DNA of 64,000 nucleotides from Panacagrimonas sp. (GTDB taxonomy: Bacteria; Pseudomonadota; Gammaproteobacteria; Nevskiales; Nevskiaceae): NCBI RefSeq assembly GCF_020697055.1, contig NZ_JAJFBP010000015.1, positions 1 to 64,000 on the forward strand, given 5' to 3'. This document shows, piece by piece, positions 32,549 through 41,439 of the stretch. The notes beneath the pieces are model-generated. The model ran no database searches. It saw nothing but the letters and a program-made list of their open reading frames with translations, and had not been told where the DNA came from. Positions within the stretch are counted from its first letter, which is position 1; each line of letters opens with the position of its first letter. Position numbers and translations under genes: made by a program.

Positions 32549-33745
32549 TCAAACGAAGAAGTCCGTGTTGTCCTTGCCCAAACTCACCGACCCGAAGTTG
32601 CGGCCGAAGATGTCGGGGTTGTTCGCGTAGTGCGCCCGCGCCGTCATCACGTCCATCAGGCTGCGCACCAGCGGGAAGTCGAGAAAGATGCCGCGCCCGC
32701 CGCTGGCCGCGTGCAGCTTCACCGTGTGCTGGCAGCAGCGCTCGACCACCAGCGCCGCCTGGTAGCGGTACAGCAGTCGGGCGTCGAGACCCACCGGCTG
32801 GTTGCTGCGGATGCCATCGAGCAGCGAATCGAAGTTGCGCTTGAGCGTGAGCCGCATCTCGTCGACGGCCACCGCCGCGTCGGCCACCGCCATCTGCGCC
32901 GGCACCTGTTCGGCGGTCTTGGCGCCCATGCTGCCGGTGTGCGCGGAGGCGAAATTCTTGAAGCCGTCGATCGCGCCCTGCAGCGCGCCGATGGCCGCGG
33001 TCGAGACCGCGCGAACGAAGATCTGGCCGAACGGCAGCTTGTAGAGATTCTCCGGGAACGTCTCGCGTCCAGGGTTGGTGCCCATGAAGCCGTCGCTGGC
33101 CTTGTGCGTGCGGTATTCCGGCACGAACACTTCCTTGACCACGACGTCCTTCGAACCGGTGGCCTTCAGGCCCATCGTGTGCCAGGTGTCGATGACCTCG
33201 TAGTCCTTCTTCGGCAGCAGGAAGGTGCGGTACTCGGGCGGCTGGTTGGGTTCGAAGATCAGCCCGCCGAGGAACACCCAGTCGCAATGATCGATGCCGC
33301 TGGAGAATCCCCAGCGACCCGAGAACAGGAATCCGCCGTCGACCTTCTTGACGTCGCCCTTGGGCATGTAGGTGGAGGCGATCAGCACCGAATGATCGCC
33401 GCCGCCCCAGACGTCGTGCGCCGCACGCGGATCGAACAGCGCGATCTGCCAGTTGTGCACGCCGATCACGCCATAGACCCAGGCGGTCGACATGCAGCCT
33501 TCGGCCAGGATCATCTGGATGTCGTAGAAGACCTGCGGATCCATCTCGTAACCGCCGTACTGGCGCGGCTTGAGCACCTCGAAGAATCCGGCGGCCTGCA
33601 GGTCGGCGATGGTCTCGGTCGGCAGCGTGCGCGCGGCCGCCGCGGCGTCGGCGCGTTCGGCCAGGCGTGGAACCAGGTCGCGTGCGCGCTGCAGCAGCAC
33701 CTCCGCGCTGACGAGGGGGCTCACGGTCTTGCGTTGCGTCTGCAT
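32549..33745 (-). CDS. HsaA-like flavin-dependent monooxygenase (acyl-CoA dehydrogenase fold)
   Basis: 398 aa. Acyl-CoA-dehydrogenase fold of the HsaA/HpaB group D monooxygenases: LQAAGFFEVLKPRQYGGYEM, WVYGVIGVHNWQIALFDPRA, FSGRWGFSSGIDHCDWVFLG, and the MGLKATGSKDVVVKEVFVPE strand. HsaA/TesA2 hydroxylates the phenolic 3-HSA intermediate after steroid ring B opening and needs a small flavin reductase (HsaB), for which there is no gene nearby. It follows a TetR gene and precedes the KstD-like gene, all on the minus strand. A simple acyl-CoA dehydrogenase is less likely because a catalytic Glu region is not evident. Confidence 0.8.
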   Translation of the reverse strand: MQTQRKTVSPLVSAEVLLQRARDLVPRLAERADAAAAARTLPTETIADLQAAGFFEVLKPRQYGGYEMDPQVFYDIQMILAEGCMSTAWVYGVIGVHNWQIALFDPRAAHDVWGGGDHSVLIASTYMPKGDVKKVDGGFLFSGRWGFSSGIDHCDWVFLGGLIFEPNQPPEYRTFLLPKKDYEVIDTWHTMGLKATGSKDVVVKEVFVPEYRTHKASDGFMGTNPGRETFPENLYKLPFGQIFVRAVSTAAIGALQGAIDGFKNFASAHTGSMGAKTAEQVPAQMAVADAAVAVDEMRLTLKRNFDSLLDGIRSNQPVGLDARLLYRYQAALVVERCCQHTVKLHAASGGRGIFLDFPLVRSLMDVMTARAHYANNPDIFGRNFGSVSLGKDNTDFFV

Positions 33746-33806
33746 CGTCGTCTCTCTGGCGGGTCGGTCGCGATGGACGTTTTCCCAGATGCGGGACGCG
33801 CCAGCA

Positions 33807-34619
33807 TCACCCGTCAGGACGATCCGTGATCTCGGCGCCGAAAACCAGGCTTCGATCCGACTGCAACGTCCCCTTGACCGACGCCGCCTGCGACGCGCCG
33901 CGCAGCGGACGCTCGGCGATGGACCTGGCCTCCTCCGCGCTCAGGCCCAGTGCCGCCAGCATCGTAGCGGCGGTGCTGATGCCCAGCGCCCGGACGCGCG
34001 ACGCAAGCGGCGCGCCCTCGCCTTCCTCGCTGCGCGACAGCGCGCCCGCCACGACGCCGATCAGGCCGCCGGCCGTTGCGAGGGAGCCGACGCGCGGCTC
34101 GAGCAGTCGAAAGCGGCCCGTGTCGAGGCCGCGCTGGATAGCGTCCAGCAGCCGCGCTTCGAGGCCGCGCGTCCGGAAGCTGCCGGTGAACGCTTCACGC
34201 AGCAGGAATCGGCGCCAGAGCGCGTCGTTGCCGGCACGCTCCACCGCGCCGCGCACCGTGATGGCGATGCGCTGCGCAACATCGACGCTCCGCGCCAGTC
34301 TCCGGTCGAGACGCGCGTCGATGTCCTCGACGAACGCCGCGACGAGCGCTTCGTGAAACGCGTCCTTCGACTCGAAATGGTTGTAGAACGACCCGAACCC
34401 GACGCCCGCCGCGTCGGTGATGTCGTTGACCGACACCACGTCCTTGCCGCGTTCGGCGAACAGGCGATAGCCCGCGCGCAGCAGCTTGCCGCGCGTGATC
34501 CGGCGTTGCGCCTGCGCGGCCTGCAGACGATTTCTGCGACGGCGCGGCGTCGTCGGGGGGAATGTCGGAGGTTCGTCGGGTGTGTCGGAGGAGCCCTTTT
34601 TCTCTCGCCTCGTGGCCAC
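33807..34619 (-). CDS. TetR-family transcriptional regulator
   Basis: 270 aa. Residues 40-90 form the HTH: ITRGKLLRAGYRLFAERGKD, SVNDITDAAGVGFGSFYNHF. This is preceded by a disordered Pro/Arg-rich extension (TPDEPPTFPPTTPRRRRNR). A ligand domain follows with no named signature. It is the first gene of a minus-strand set with the HsaA-like and KstD-like genes, so it probably represses them and responds to a steroid intermediate, as KstR-type regulators do. That link is an inference from position. Confidence 0.85.
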   Translation of the reverse strand: MATRREKKGSSDTPDEPPTFPPTTPRRRRNRLQAAQAQRRITRGKLLRAGYRLFAERGKDVVSVNDITDAAGVGFGSFYNHFESKDAFHEALVAAFVEDIDARLDRRLARSVDVAQRIAITVRGAVERAGNDALWRRFLLREAFTGSFRTRGLEARLLDAIQRGLDTGRFRLLEPRVGSLATAGGLIGVVAGALSRSEEGEGAPLASRVRALGISTAATMLAALGLSAEEARSIAERPLRGASQAASVKGTLQSDRSLVFGAEITDRPDG

Positions 34620-34640
34620 AATTTTTTGTTGTTGTTAAGT

Positions 34641-34653
34641 GGCAAAAATTGCC
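34641..34653. promoter_or_regulatory. Small palindrome in the TetR promoter region
   Basis: GGCAA and TTGCC flank AAA in an AT-rich stretch 22 bases upstream of the TetR start, in the 97-base gap between that gene and wspR. It sits where an autoregulatory operator would lie. The arms are only 5 bases, so support is weak. Confidence 0.3.
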
Positions 34654-34716
34654 TAATCTCGGCCGAAAGTATGACAGAGCTTCGACCGCGCGTCGGCGAT
34701 CCCGTGGCGTTGGATA

Positions 34717-35769
34717 TCAATCGCGTGCAGCGCGATGTAATTCGGGTCGCGGCGGGGGCGGCCGCGGCGGCGCGGCCCGCACGGCGACCCGGTTCCGACC
34801 GGCGCGCTTGGCGTCGTACAGCGTCTCGTCGGCGATCTGGATCAGCGCGACCGGGTCTTCGCCCGGACGCGGCGCGAGCGTCGCGCCGCCGACGCTGACC
34901 GTCAGCACCGGCCCGGTGGTCGATGCGCGATGGTCGATTGCCAGCGCCTGGACGCGCTCGCGGATCTTCTCGCCCACGCGCATGGCGCCCTCGGCCGGCG
35001 TGCCCGGCAGCACCGCCGCGAACTCCTCGCCGCCGAACCGCGCGGTCATGTCCGCCGGACGCTCCACGCATTCGGCGATTGCCGCCGCCACCTGCTTGAG
35101 CGCCTCGTCGCCCTTCAGGTGCCCGTAGGCGTCGTTGTACTTCTTGAATTCATCGACATCGATCATAAGCACCGAGATCTCGTTGCGCTCGCGCACGCAT
35201 TGCGCCCACTGCAGGCTCAGGTGCTCGTCGAAGTAGCGGCGGTTGCTCAGTCCGGTGAGCCCGTCCAGGTTGGTCAGGCGCACGAGTTCCAGATTGATCT
35301 GCGTGAGCTGCTGCTGGCTCTCGCGCAGCGCGCGGAACGCCTCGCCTCGCTGCAGCAGATGCTGGTAGGCGCGCGAGTGGTAGCGGATGCGCGCGATCAG
35401 CTCGATCTTGTCCGGCAGCTTGACCAGGTAGTCGTTTGCGCCGGCGGCGAAGGCCTCGCTCTTGACCGCCGGGTCTTCGCGCGTCGAGAGCACGATGATC
35501 GGGATGTCGCGCGTGCCCGGCCGGGAGCGGTACTCGCGCACCAGCGACAGTCCGTCGACGGTCGGCATGATCAGGTCCTGCAGAATCACCGTCGGCTTGA
35601 TGCGTTCGGCGGTCTGCACCGCCTCCCCGGCGGCGCTGCAGAAATGGAACTGGAGACGGGGCTCGCCGACCAGCGCGCGGCGCACCGCCTCGCCGATCAT
35701 CGCTTGGTCGTCCACCAGCAGGACCATGGTTTCCTGGAGGCGGCTGTCAGGATCGTCAAACAAGTTCAT
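34717..35769 (-). CDS. wspR: WspR response regulator diguanylate cyclase
   Basis: 350 aa. The REC domain begins MVLLVDDQAMIGEAVRRALV, with phospho-acceptor Asp in VILQDLIMPTVDG. A linker coiled coil follows (LRESQQQLTQINLELVRLTN) and then a GGDEF domain with an active-site RFGGEEFAAVL. An RxxD inhibitory site (RPAD) lies five residues before GGEEF, so product inhibition is likely. Phosphorylation by WspE drives clustering and c-di-GMP synthesis. Last gene of wspABCDEFR, 41 bases after wspF, with GGAGAAG before the start. The Pro/Arg tail is longer than in Pseudomonas. Confidence 0.93.
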   Translation of the reverse strand: MNLFDDPDSRLQETMVLLVDDQAMIGEAVRRALVGEPRLQFHFCSAAGEAVQTAERIKPTVILQDLIMPTVDGLSLVREYRSRPGTRDIPIIVLSTREDPAVKSEAFAAGANDYLVKLPDKIELIARIRYHSRAYQHLLQRGEAFRALRESQQQLTQINLELVRLTNLDGLTGLSNRRYFDEHLSLQWAQCVRERNEISVLMIDVDEFKKYNDAYGHLKGDEALKQVAAAIAECVERPADMTARFGGEEFAAVLPGTPAEGAMRVGEKIRERVQALAIDHRASTTGPVLTVSVGGATLAPRPGEDPVALIQIADETLYDAKRAGRNRVAVRAAPPRPPPPRPELHRAARD

Positions 35770-35810
35770 GGGACTTCTCCGATCGGATACGTGGAGCGGC
35801 GGGCATGGGC

Positions 35811-36842
35811 TCAGCTCACGGCAATCGCCGACAGCGCCGCGACGACGTGCGCGGCGATCTGCGGCAGCGGCAGGATGTCGACGGCCGCACCGACCTGTGC
35901 GGCGGCCTTGGGCATCCCGTAAACGGCACTGGTGGAAGCGTCCTGCGCGATCGTGTGGCAGCCGTGGTCGCGCAGCGCCTTGAGTCCGAGTGCGCCGTCG
36001 CGACCCATGCCCGTCAGCAGCACGCCGACCGTGCGATCGGCCCAGAAGCGCGCCACGCTGTGGAAGAACACGTCGACGGAAGGCCGGTAGTGATAGTCGG
36101 CGGGCTCCCGGACGTAGCCGAGTGCGGCCGAGCGACGGAGCACGAGGTGATCGGCGCGCCCCGCGACCAGCACCGTGCCGGCCTGTAGTCGATCGGATTC
36201 CTGCGCGAGCCGCACCGGCAGCGCCGATTGCTGTCCCAGCCAGTCCGCCATGCCCGGCGCGAACTGCGCATCGACGTGCTGGACGATCACGACCGCGGCG
36301 CGCAGATCCGCGGGCAGCGCGCGCAGCAGAACGGCCAGCGCCGCCGGCCCCCCGGCCGACGCGCCGATCGCCAGCAGCGGCGGGCGTTGCGGAGCACGCG
36401 CCACGCTGCGCTCGACGCCGTTTGCCGGCGGAGCCGGCGCGGGCCGCGCGCGCACGAGGCGCTCGATGCGATCGATCTTGTCGAGCAGCGCTTCGGCGCC
36501 GCCCTGCGCCGCGTCCCCTTTCAACACCGGCGTGTCGACCGCGTCCAGCGCGCCGTGTCCCATCGCCTCGAACACGCGGCCAGCGTGCGCGCCCACACTG
36601 ACGGTGACGATCAGGATCGGACAGGGCGTGCGCTGCATGATGCGTCGCGTCGCCTCGACACCGTCGATACCCGGCATCAGCAGGTCCATCAGCACCAGGT
36701 CGGGCGTGTCGGACGCGCACATCGCGACCGCTTCTGCGCCGTCGCGCGCGACCCAGGCCACGCGGTGCTCCGAGTGCAGCGCCAGCACCCGGCGCAGCGC
36801 TTCGACCACCAGCGGCAGGTCGTTGACGATCCCGATGCGCAT
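35811..36842 (-). CDS. wspF: WspF CheB-type methylesterase
   Basis: 343 aa. REC domain with LVLMDLLMPGIDG (phospho-acceptor Asp), then a CheB methylesterase domain with the Ser-His-Asp triad in LLAIGASAGGPAALAVLL, VVIVQHVDAQFAPGMADWL and LLTGMGRDGALGLKAL. WspF demethylates WspA and so turns the pathway down; loss of wspF in Pseudomonas gives constitutive c-di-GMP and wrinkly colonies. Sits between wspE (5-base gap) and wspR. All key residues are present, so the brake looks intact here. Confidence 0.92.
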   Translation of the reverse strand: MRIGIVNDLPLVVEALRRVLALHSEHRVAWVARDGAEAVAMCASDTPDLVLMDLLMPGIDGVEATRRIMQRTPCPILIVTVSVGAHAGRVFEAMGHGALDAVDTPVLKGDAAQGGAEALLDKIDRIERLVRARPAPAPPANGVERSVARAPQRPPLLAIGASAGGPAALAVLLRALPADLRAAVVIVQHVDAQFAPGMADWLGQQSALPVRLAQESDRLQAGTVLVAGRADHLVLRRSAALGYVREPADYHYRPSVDVFFHSVARFWADRTVGVLLTGMGRDGALGLKALRDHGCHTIAQDASTSAVYGMPKAAAQVGAAVDILPLPQIAAHVVAALSAIAVS

Positions 36843-36847
36843 TGTCG

Positions 36848-39058
36848 TCAGGCCTCCCCGATCAGGTCGACGACCGCATCGAGCAGCGCCCGATCCTGGA
36901 AGCTGCCCTTGGCCAGGTAGTAATCCGCGCCCGCATCGAGCCCGCGCCGGCGATCCTCTTCGCGATCCTTGTAGGAGACGATCATCACCGGCAGCGCGCG
37001 CAGCGCCGGATCCGCCTTCAGCCGGCGCACCAGTTCGATTCCATCGAGGCGTGGCATGTCGACGTCGGTGACGACGAGGTCGAATGGCTGCGTGCGCATC
37101 GCGTTCCATCCGTCGATTCCGTCGACGGCCACTTCGACCTCGTAGCCGTGACCGTCCAGCAGCTTGCGTTCGAGCTCCCGCACGGTCAGCGAGTCGTCCA
37201 CGACCAGCACGCGCTTGCGTCGCGCCGCGGGCGCCGCGACGGTGCCCAGCCGCTGAAGCTGGCCCGCCGACACGAGCTTGCGCACCGAGTGGATCAGGTC
37301 CTCGACGTCGACGATCAGCAACGGCGTACCGTCGGTCATCAGCGCGCCGGCCGAGATGTCCTTGATCTTGCCCAGTCGCGGATCCAGTGCCTGGACGACG
37401 AGCTCGTGCTCGCCGAGCAGGCGCTCCACCACGAGGCCGTAGCGTCCGTGCGCGTCGCCTACGACGATTACCGGCGTGCTGTCGGGATCCGATGCGCCCG
37501 CCGAAAGTCCCAGCACCTGGTGGGCGGGCACAAGCCCGAGCGGTGCGCCGTCGAGATCGACGTGCTGGCGGCCCTCGAGTAGTCGCAGCGAATCGGCGCC
37601 CACCCGCATCACGCGGTCCACGTATGCCAGCGGGAGGCCGTAGGGCTCGCCGCCGACCTGAACGATCAGCGCGCGCACCACCGACAGCGTCAACGGCAGC
37701 TTGAGGACGAAACGCGTGCCGCGTCCGGGTTCGCTGGCGATGCGCACGCTGCCGCGAACCTGCCGCAGCGTGTCCTGGACCACGTCGAGCCCAACGCCGC
37801 GCCCCGAGATCTCGCTGACGGTCGGCTTCATCGTGAAGCCGGGCAGGAACAGGAATTCGAGCAGCTCGGCTTCGCTGAACTGTGCCGCCATGTCGGCGAC
37901 GGCCAGACCGCGCGACACGACGGCCGCGCGCAGGCGCTCGCAGTCGACACCGTGACCGTCGTCGGCGACGGTGACCTGAAGCATGCCGCCGCTATGCGCA
38001 GCGTGGAGCACGACCACGCCTTCGACGGGCTTGCCCGCCGCGCGACGATCGTCCGGGAGTTCGATGCCGTGATCGACCGCGTTGCGTAGCAGGTGCGTCA
38101 GCGGCGCTTCGAGCCGCTCGAGGATGTCGCGATCGACCGGCGTCGCATCGCCGGCCAGTTCGAGCCGCACCGACTTGCCGAGCGACTTGCCCAGGTCGCG
38201 CACCATCCGCGGAAAACCCGCGGTGCCGTCGCGGAACGGCCGCATCCGGCAGGCCAGCGCCTCGTCGTAGAGCCGGCTCGACAGGCTCTCGGCGCGGCGA
38301 TCGTGCGTCTCGAGCTCGGCCAGGCGCTGCACCAGCTCGTGCTGCGCCTGCTGCAGCCGATTGCGCAGCGACGCGTACGCCACGTGGCCGGGACCTTCCT
38401 CGTCGGCGAGCCGCGGCAGCGCCTCGCGCAACGCGTCCAGGTCGCGGCCGATCTCCTGGTGCAGGCGCTTGGATCGCAGCAGCGCGTCGGCGAACGGCTT
38501 GATCCAGCGCGACTCGACGCGCGACTCACCGGCCAGCGCCAGCAGGCGGTCGAGGTTGTGCGCGGTCACGCGCAGGATCCGCTCGCCTTCGGCCGTTGCG
38601 TCCGATGGCGCCGGCGTCGGAGCGGGCGCTGCGTCCATCACCACGGGCGCGGTGCCACGCTGCACGGCCGCCTGCAGCAATTGCACGAACGCCTGCGCCG
38701 GCGCGTCCGTGTCGGCATTCGCGGCCGCCCCCTCGCCGGCGCGCGCCATCGTGAGCAGCAGGTCCACGCCACGCAGCATCGCGTCGATGATCGCGGCGTC
38801 GAGCGTCAGCCGTCCGTGTTGGGCGGCGACGAAGGCGTCCTCCATCTCGTGCGCCACGGTCACGGCGCCGCGCAGGTCGACGATGCGCGCGGCGCCCTTG
38901 AGCGAGTGCGCGGCTCGCATGCAGCGTTCGAGCGCGGCCGCCGAGCCCGGCGCGCGTTCGAGATCCAGCAGGCCGGCCGTCAGCACCTCGGCCTGGCTCT
39001 CCGCCTCGAGCCCGAACAGCTCGCGCATCGACATCTGGCCGTAGTCGCGTGCGCTCAT
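36848..39058 (-). CDS. wspE: WspE hybrid CheA-type histidine kinase
   Basis: 736 aa. HPt domain with His51 in MRAAHSLKGAARIVDLRGAV, a P3/P4 ATPase core (LTHLLRNAVDHGIELPDDRR, TVADDGHGVDCERL, ISGRGVGLDVVQDTLRQV), a CheW-like P5 part (TLSVVRALIVQVGGEPYGLP), and a C-terminal REC domain (VLVVDDSLTVRELERKLLDG, VTDVDMPRLDGIELVRRL). It phosphorylates WspR and WspF in response to WspA. The REC may act as a phosphate sink. Overlaps wspD by four bases. Confidence 0.92.
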   Translation of the reverse strand: MSARDYGQMSMRELFGLEAESQAEVLTAGLLDLERAPGSAAALERCMRAAHSLKGAARIVDLRGAVTVAHEMEDAFVAAQHGRLTLDAAIIDAMLRGVDLLLTMARAGEGAAANADTDAPAQAFVQLLQAAVQRGTAPVVMDAAPAPTPAPSDATAEGERILRVTAHNLDRLLALAGESRVESRWIKPFADALLRSKRLHQEIGRDLDALREALPRLADEEGPGHVAYASLRNRLQQAQHELVQRLAELETHDRRAESLSSRLYDEALACRMRPFRDGTAGFPRMVRDLGKSLGKSVRLELAGDATPVDRDILERLEAPLTHLLRNAVDHGIELPDDRRAAGKPVEGVVVLHAAHSGGMLQVTVADDGHGVDCERLRAAVVSRGLAVADMAAQFSEAELLEFLFLPGFTMKPTVSEISGRGVGLDVVQDTLRQVRGSVRIASEPGRGTRFVLKLPLTLSVVRALIVQVGGEPYGLPLAYVDRVMRVGADSLRLLEGRQHVDLDGAPLGLVPAHQVLGLSAGASDPDSTPVIVVGDAHGRYGLVVERLLGEHELVVQALDPRLGKIKDISAGALMTDGTPLLIVDVEDLIHSVRKLVSAGQLQRLGTVAAPAARRKRVLVVDDSLTVRELERKLLDGHGYEVEVAVDGIDGWNAMRTQPFDLVVTDVDMPRLDGIELVRRLKADPALRALPVMIVSYKDREEDRRRGLDAGADYYLAKGSFQDRALLDAVVDLIGEA

Positions 39059-39732
39059 GCCAGGTGCAGATCCAGCGAGTCGAACAGCGCCGCCTCGTCG
39101 AGCAATCCGACGCTGCGATCCAGGTAGGCGAGCACGCCGCGCGTATGCGCCGCGGCCGCTCCGCTGACGGTGCTCGGCAGCGGTCGCACGTCGTGCGGGT
39201 GATGGCGGTGGACCGCCTGCACCTCGTCGGCAGGCACCGCAACCCGCGTGCGCCCGCGTCGCAGCACCAGCAGCCGCGGGTGCACCAACTGACCGAGGTC
39301 GGCGCGCGGCTGCACCGTCATGTCGATCATCAACAGCGTTGCGAGTGAAACGCAGGTCACCAGCGCGCCGTTGAGATTGACCACGCCCAGCAGCACCGGG
39401 CTGCGCCGATGCGGCAGCGCGTGCAGCGCGCGCGGGCTGGCGACCTCGGCGAACACCTCGGTGCGCAGCGCGAGCCACTCCGGCCCCAGCCGGAAGATCA
39501 CGACCGATTGCGAATCGCGCTCGCGCACCGTCGCGGGGCGGGCGATCAGTCGGGTCCACTCCACGATCTGATCGGGCGCGACGTCGCGATCCAGGAACCG
39601 CGACGCGGCCTGCGAGAAGACCGGGCAGTTGCGGCAGTGCACGTGCTGCGCCAGCCGTGCGCACGAGCGGTCGCCCGCGACGCCGATGCGGTTCCAGCAG
39701 TCGCCCACGCCCTCGCCGGCGGTCGGGGTCAT
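39055..39732 (-). CDS. wspD: WspD CheW-like coupling protein
   Basis: 225 aa. The N-terminal Cys/His-rich box GDCWNRIGVAGDRSC with HVHCRNCPVF is characteristic of WspD, and is followed by a CheW fold (VVIFRLGPEWLALRTEVFAE, VNLNGALVTCVSLATLL). One of two CheW-like adapters linking WspA to WspE. Coupled by ATGA overlaps to wspC and wspE. Confidence 0.9.
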   Translation of the reverse strand: MTPTAGEGVGDCWNRIGVAGDRSCARLAQHVHCRNCPVFSQAASRFLDRDVAPDQIVEWTRLIARPATVRERDSQSVVIFRLGPEWLALRTEVFAEVASPRALHALPHRRSPVLLGVVNLNGALVTCVSLATLLMIDMTVQPRADLGQLVHPRLLVLRRGRTRVAVPADEVQAVHRHHPHDVRPLPSTVSGAAAAHTRGVLAYLDRSVGLLDEAALFDSLDLHLA

Positions 39733-40961
39733 CGCGGCGCCTCGCCGGCGTGTGCCGCACGGCGTCGGATGCGTTCGCGCAGCACGCGCGCGCCCGCCTC
39801 GTCGCCCCGGCGCTCGAGCAGCATCGCGTAGTGCACCAGCGTGTCCTCGTGGACCGGATCCAGGTACAGCGCCTTGCGATACAGCGCCGCCGCGGCGCCC
39901 GCATCGCCTTGCGCGCCGCGCACCAGCCCCAGCAGGAACAGCACGTGCGCATTGGGCCCGTGCTGCTGCAGGAAGCTTTCGCATCGCGCACGCGCGTCGT
40001 CGTAGCAACCCTCGTCGGCGAGGCGACGGGCCTCCGACAGCAACGTGTCGGCCGACAGGCGCAGCGGGGCGGACGCTGCGACGACCGGCTCGCGACGGAG
40101 CGGCGGTGGCGGCCGGCGCACCGCAACGCGCGGGGCGGCCCCGCGTGTCACCGGCGCGGCTGCGGGCGGCTCCGGCGCGGGCCGCTGGAACCCGAACGAC
40201 AGCGGCGCCCCGATCGCACGCCATCGGTGCACGAGCGCGAGACCCGCTTCGGACGGACCCAGGAACAGCGTGCCCGCCGGCGACAGCAGTCCGGCGAGAA
40301 TCTGCAGCGCGCGGTCCTGCGTCTCGCGCTCGAAATAGATCAGCAGGTTGCGGCAGAACACCACGTCGTACGGAGCGCCGGCCGCGATGCCCTGGTCCAG
40401 CAGGTTGGCGCGCCGCAGCCGCACCCGCGACGTCACTGCCGGGCGCAGCGCGAACGCATCGCCGCGCGCGTCGAAATGACGCGCGCGAAATTCCAGCGCT
40501 TCGCCGCGAAACGAATTCCGCCGATAAGTGGCAGCGCGTGCCACCGCCAGCGAACGCTCGGAGATGTCGGCGGCGTCGATCTGGAAAGCCGGTGCGTCGA
40601 CGCCAAGGTCGAGCAGCGCCATCGCCATCGAATACGGCTCCTCGCCGGTGGAGCACGGCACGCTGAGCAGTCGCATCGGTCCGGCCGGGCGGCTCGCACG
40701 CCACTGCGCCAGCGTGTGTCCGACCAGCGCGTCGAACGCGCCCCGATCGCGAAAGAACCAGGTTTCCGGCACGACCACGGCGTCGATCAGCTGCTGGCGC
40801 TCTTCGGCCGAGTCCATCAGCAGCGTCCAGTAGCGGGCCATGTCGGTCAGCTTGCGCGCCGCCAGGCGCTCCCTGACCGCGCGCTCGATCGAGCCGTGGC
40901 CGAGGCGCGCGGCTTCCAGCCCGAGGTCGCGCTTGAGCAGCTCGGCGATGCGCTCGTGCAT
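39729..40961 (-). CDS. wspC: WspC CheR-type methyltransferase with TPR
   Basis: 410 aa. CheR SAM-dependent glutamate methyltransferase in the first 270 residues (LLSVPCSTGEEPYSMAMALL, YDVVFCRNLLIYFERETQDR). A Pro-rich linker and a TPR region follow (NAHVLFLLGLVRGAQGDAGA, ALYRKALYLDPVHEDTLVHY). It methylates WspA and opposes WspF. The TPR tail is typical of WspC and likely docks on WspA. Starts one base after the wspB stop. Confidence 0.92.
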   Translation of the reverse strand: MHERIAELLKRDLGLEAARLGHGSIERAVRERLAARKLTDMARYWTLLMDSAEERQQLIDAVVVPETWFFRDRGAFDALVGHTLAQWRASRPAGPMRLLSVPCSTGEEPYSMAMALLDLGVDAPAFQIDAADISERSLAVARAATYRRNSFRGEALEFRARHFDARGDAFALRPAVTSRVRLRRANLLDQGIAAGAPYDVVFCRNLLIYFERETQDRALQILAGLLSPAGTLFLGPSEAGLALVHRWRAIGAPLSFGFQRPAPEPPAAAPVTRGAAPRVAVRRPPPPLRREPVVAASAPLRLSADTLLSEARRLADEGCYDDARARCESFLQQHGPNAHVLFLLGLVRGAQGDAGAAAALYRKALYLDPVHEDTLVHYAMLLERRGDEAGARVLRERIRRRAAHAGEAPR

Positions 40962-41426
40962 TCAGCGCTCCGTCGCCACGGCCTGCAGCGCATCCAGCAC
41001 GTCGGACGCGATCAGCTGGCGCGGATCGACGCGCTGCACGATGCGGCCGTCGTCTAGCGAGGCGACCGGCCCGAGGTATCGCGCATCCGGACCGCGATAG
41101 CCGGTCTCGACGAAATCGGAAGCGGGGCGATGGGTGACGCCGCTGGCTCTTTCCACGATAAGGCCCAGGCGCCGCGTCGCGCCGGCGGCATCGGCCAGCT
41201 GCACCAGCACGATGCGCGTGCTCATCCGCGCCGCCGCGGGCCGCCGCAATGCCATCGCACTGACGTCGAGCGCGATCGTCGGCACACCGCGGTGGCTGAA
41301 GACCCCCGCAACGCCGGTCGGCGCGCACGGCAGCGGCTTGAGTTCGACCATCGGCAGGACTTCCACGATGTGCGCGACGTCGAGCGCATACAGGTCCGTG
41401 CCCAGCTGGAAGGTCAGGTACGTCAC
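40962..41426 (-). CDS. wspB: WspB CheW-like coupling protein
   Basis: 154 aa CheW-fold protein: YLTFQLGTDLYALDVAHIVE, GVAGVFSHRGVPTIALDVSA, RLGLIVERASGVTHR. This is the primary adapter between WspA and WspE. Between wspA and wspC, 13 bases after wspA. Confidence 0.9.
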   Translation of the reverse strand: MTYLTFQLGTDLYALDVAHIVEVLPMVELKPLPCAPTGVAGVFSHRGVPTIALDVSAMALRRPAAARMSTRIVLVQLADAAGATRRLGLIVERASGVTHRPASDFVETGYRGPDARYLGPVASLDDGRIVQRVDPRQLIASDVLDALQAVATER

Positions 41427-41439
41427 GCCGGGCTGGCCG

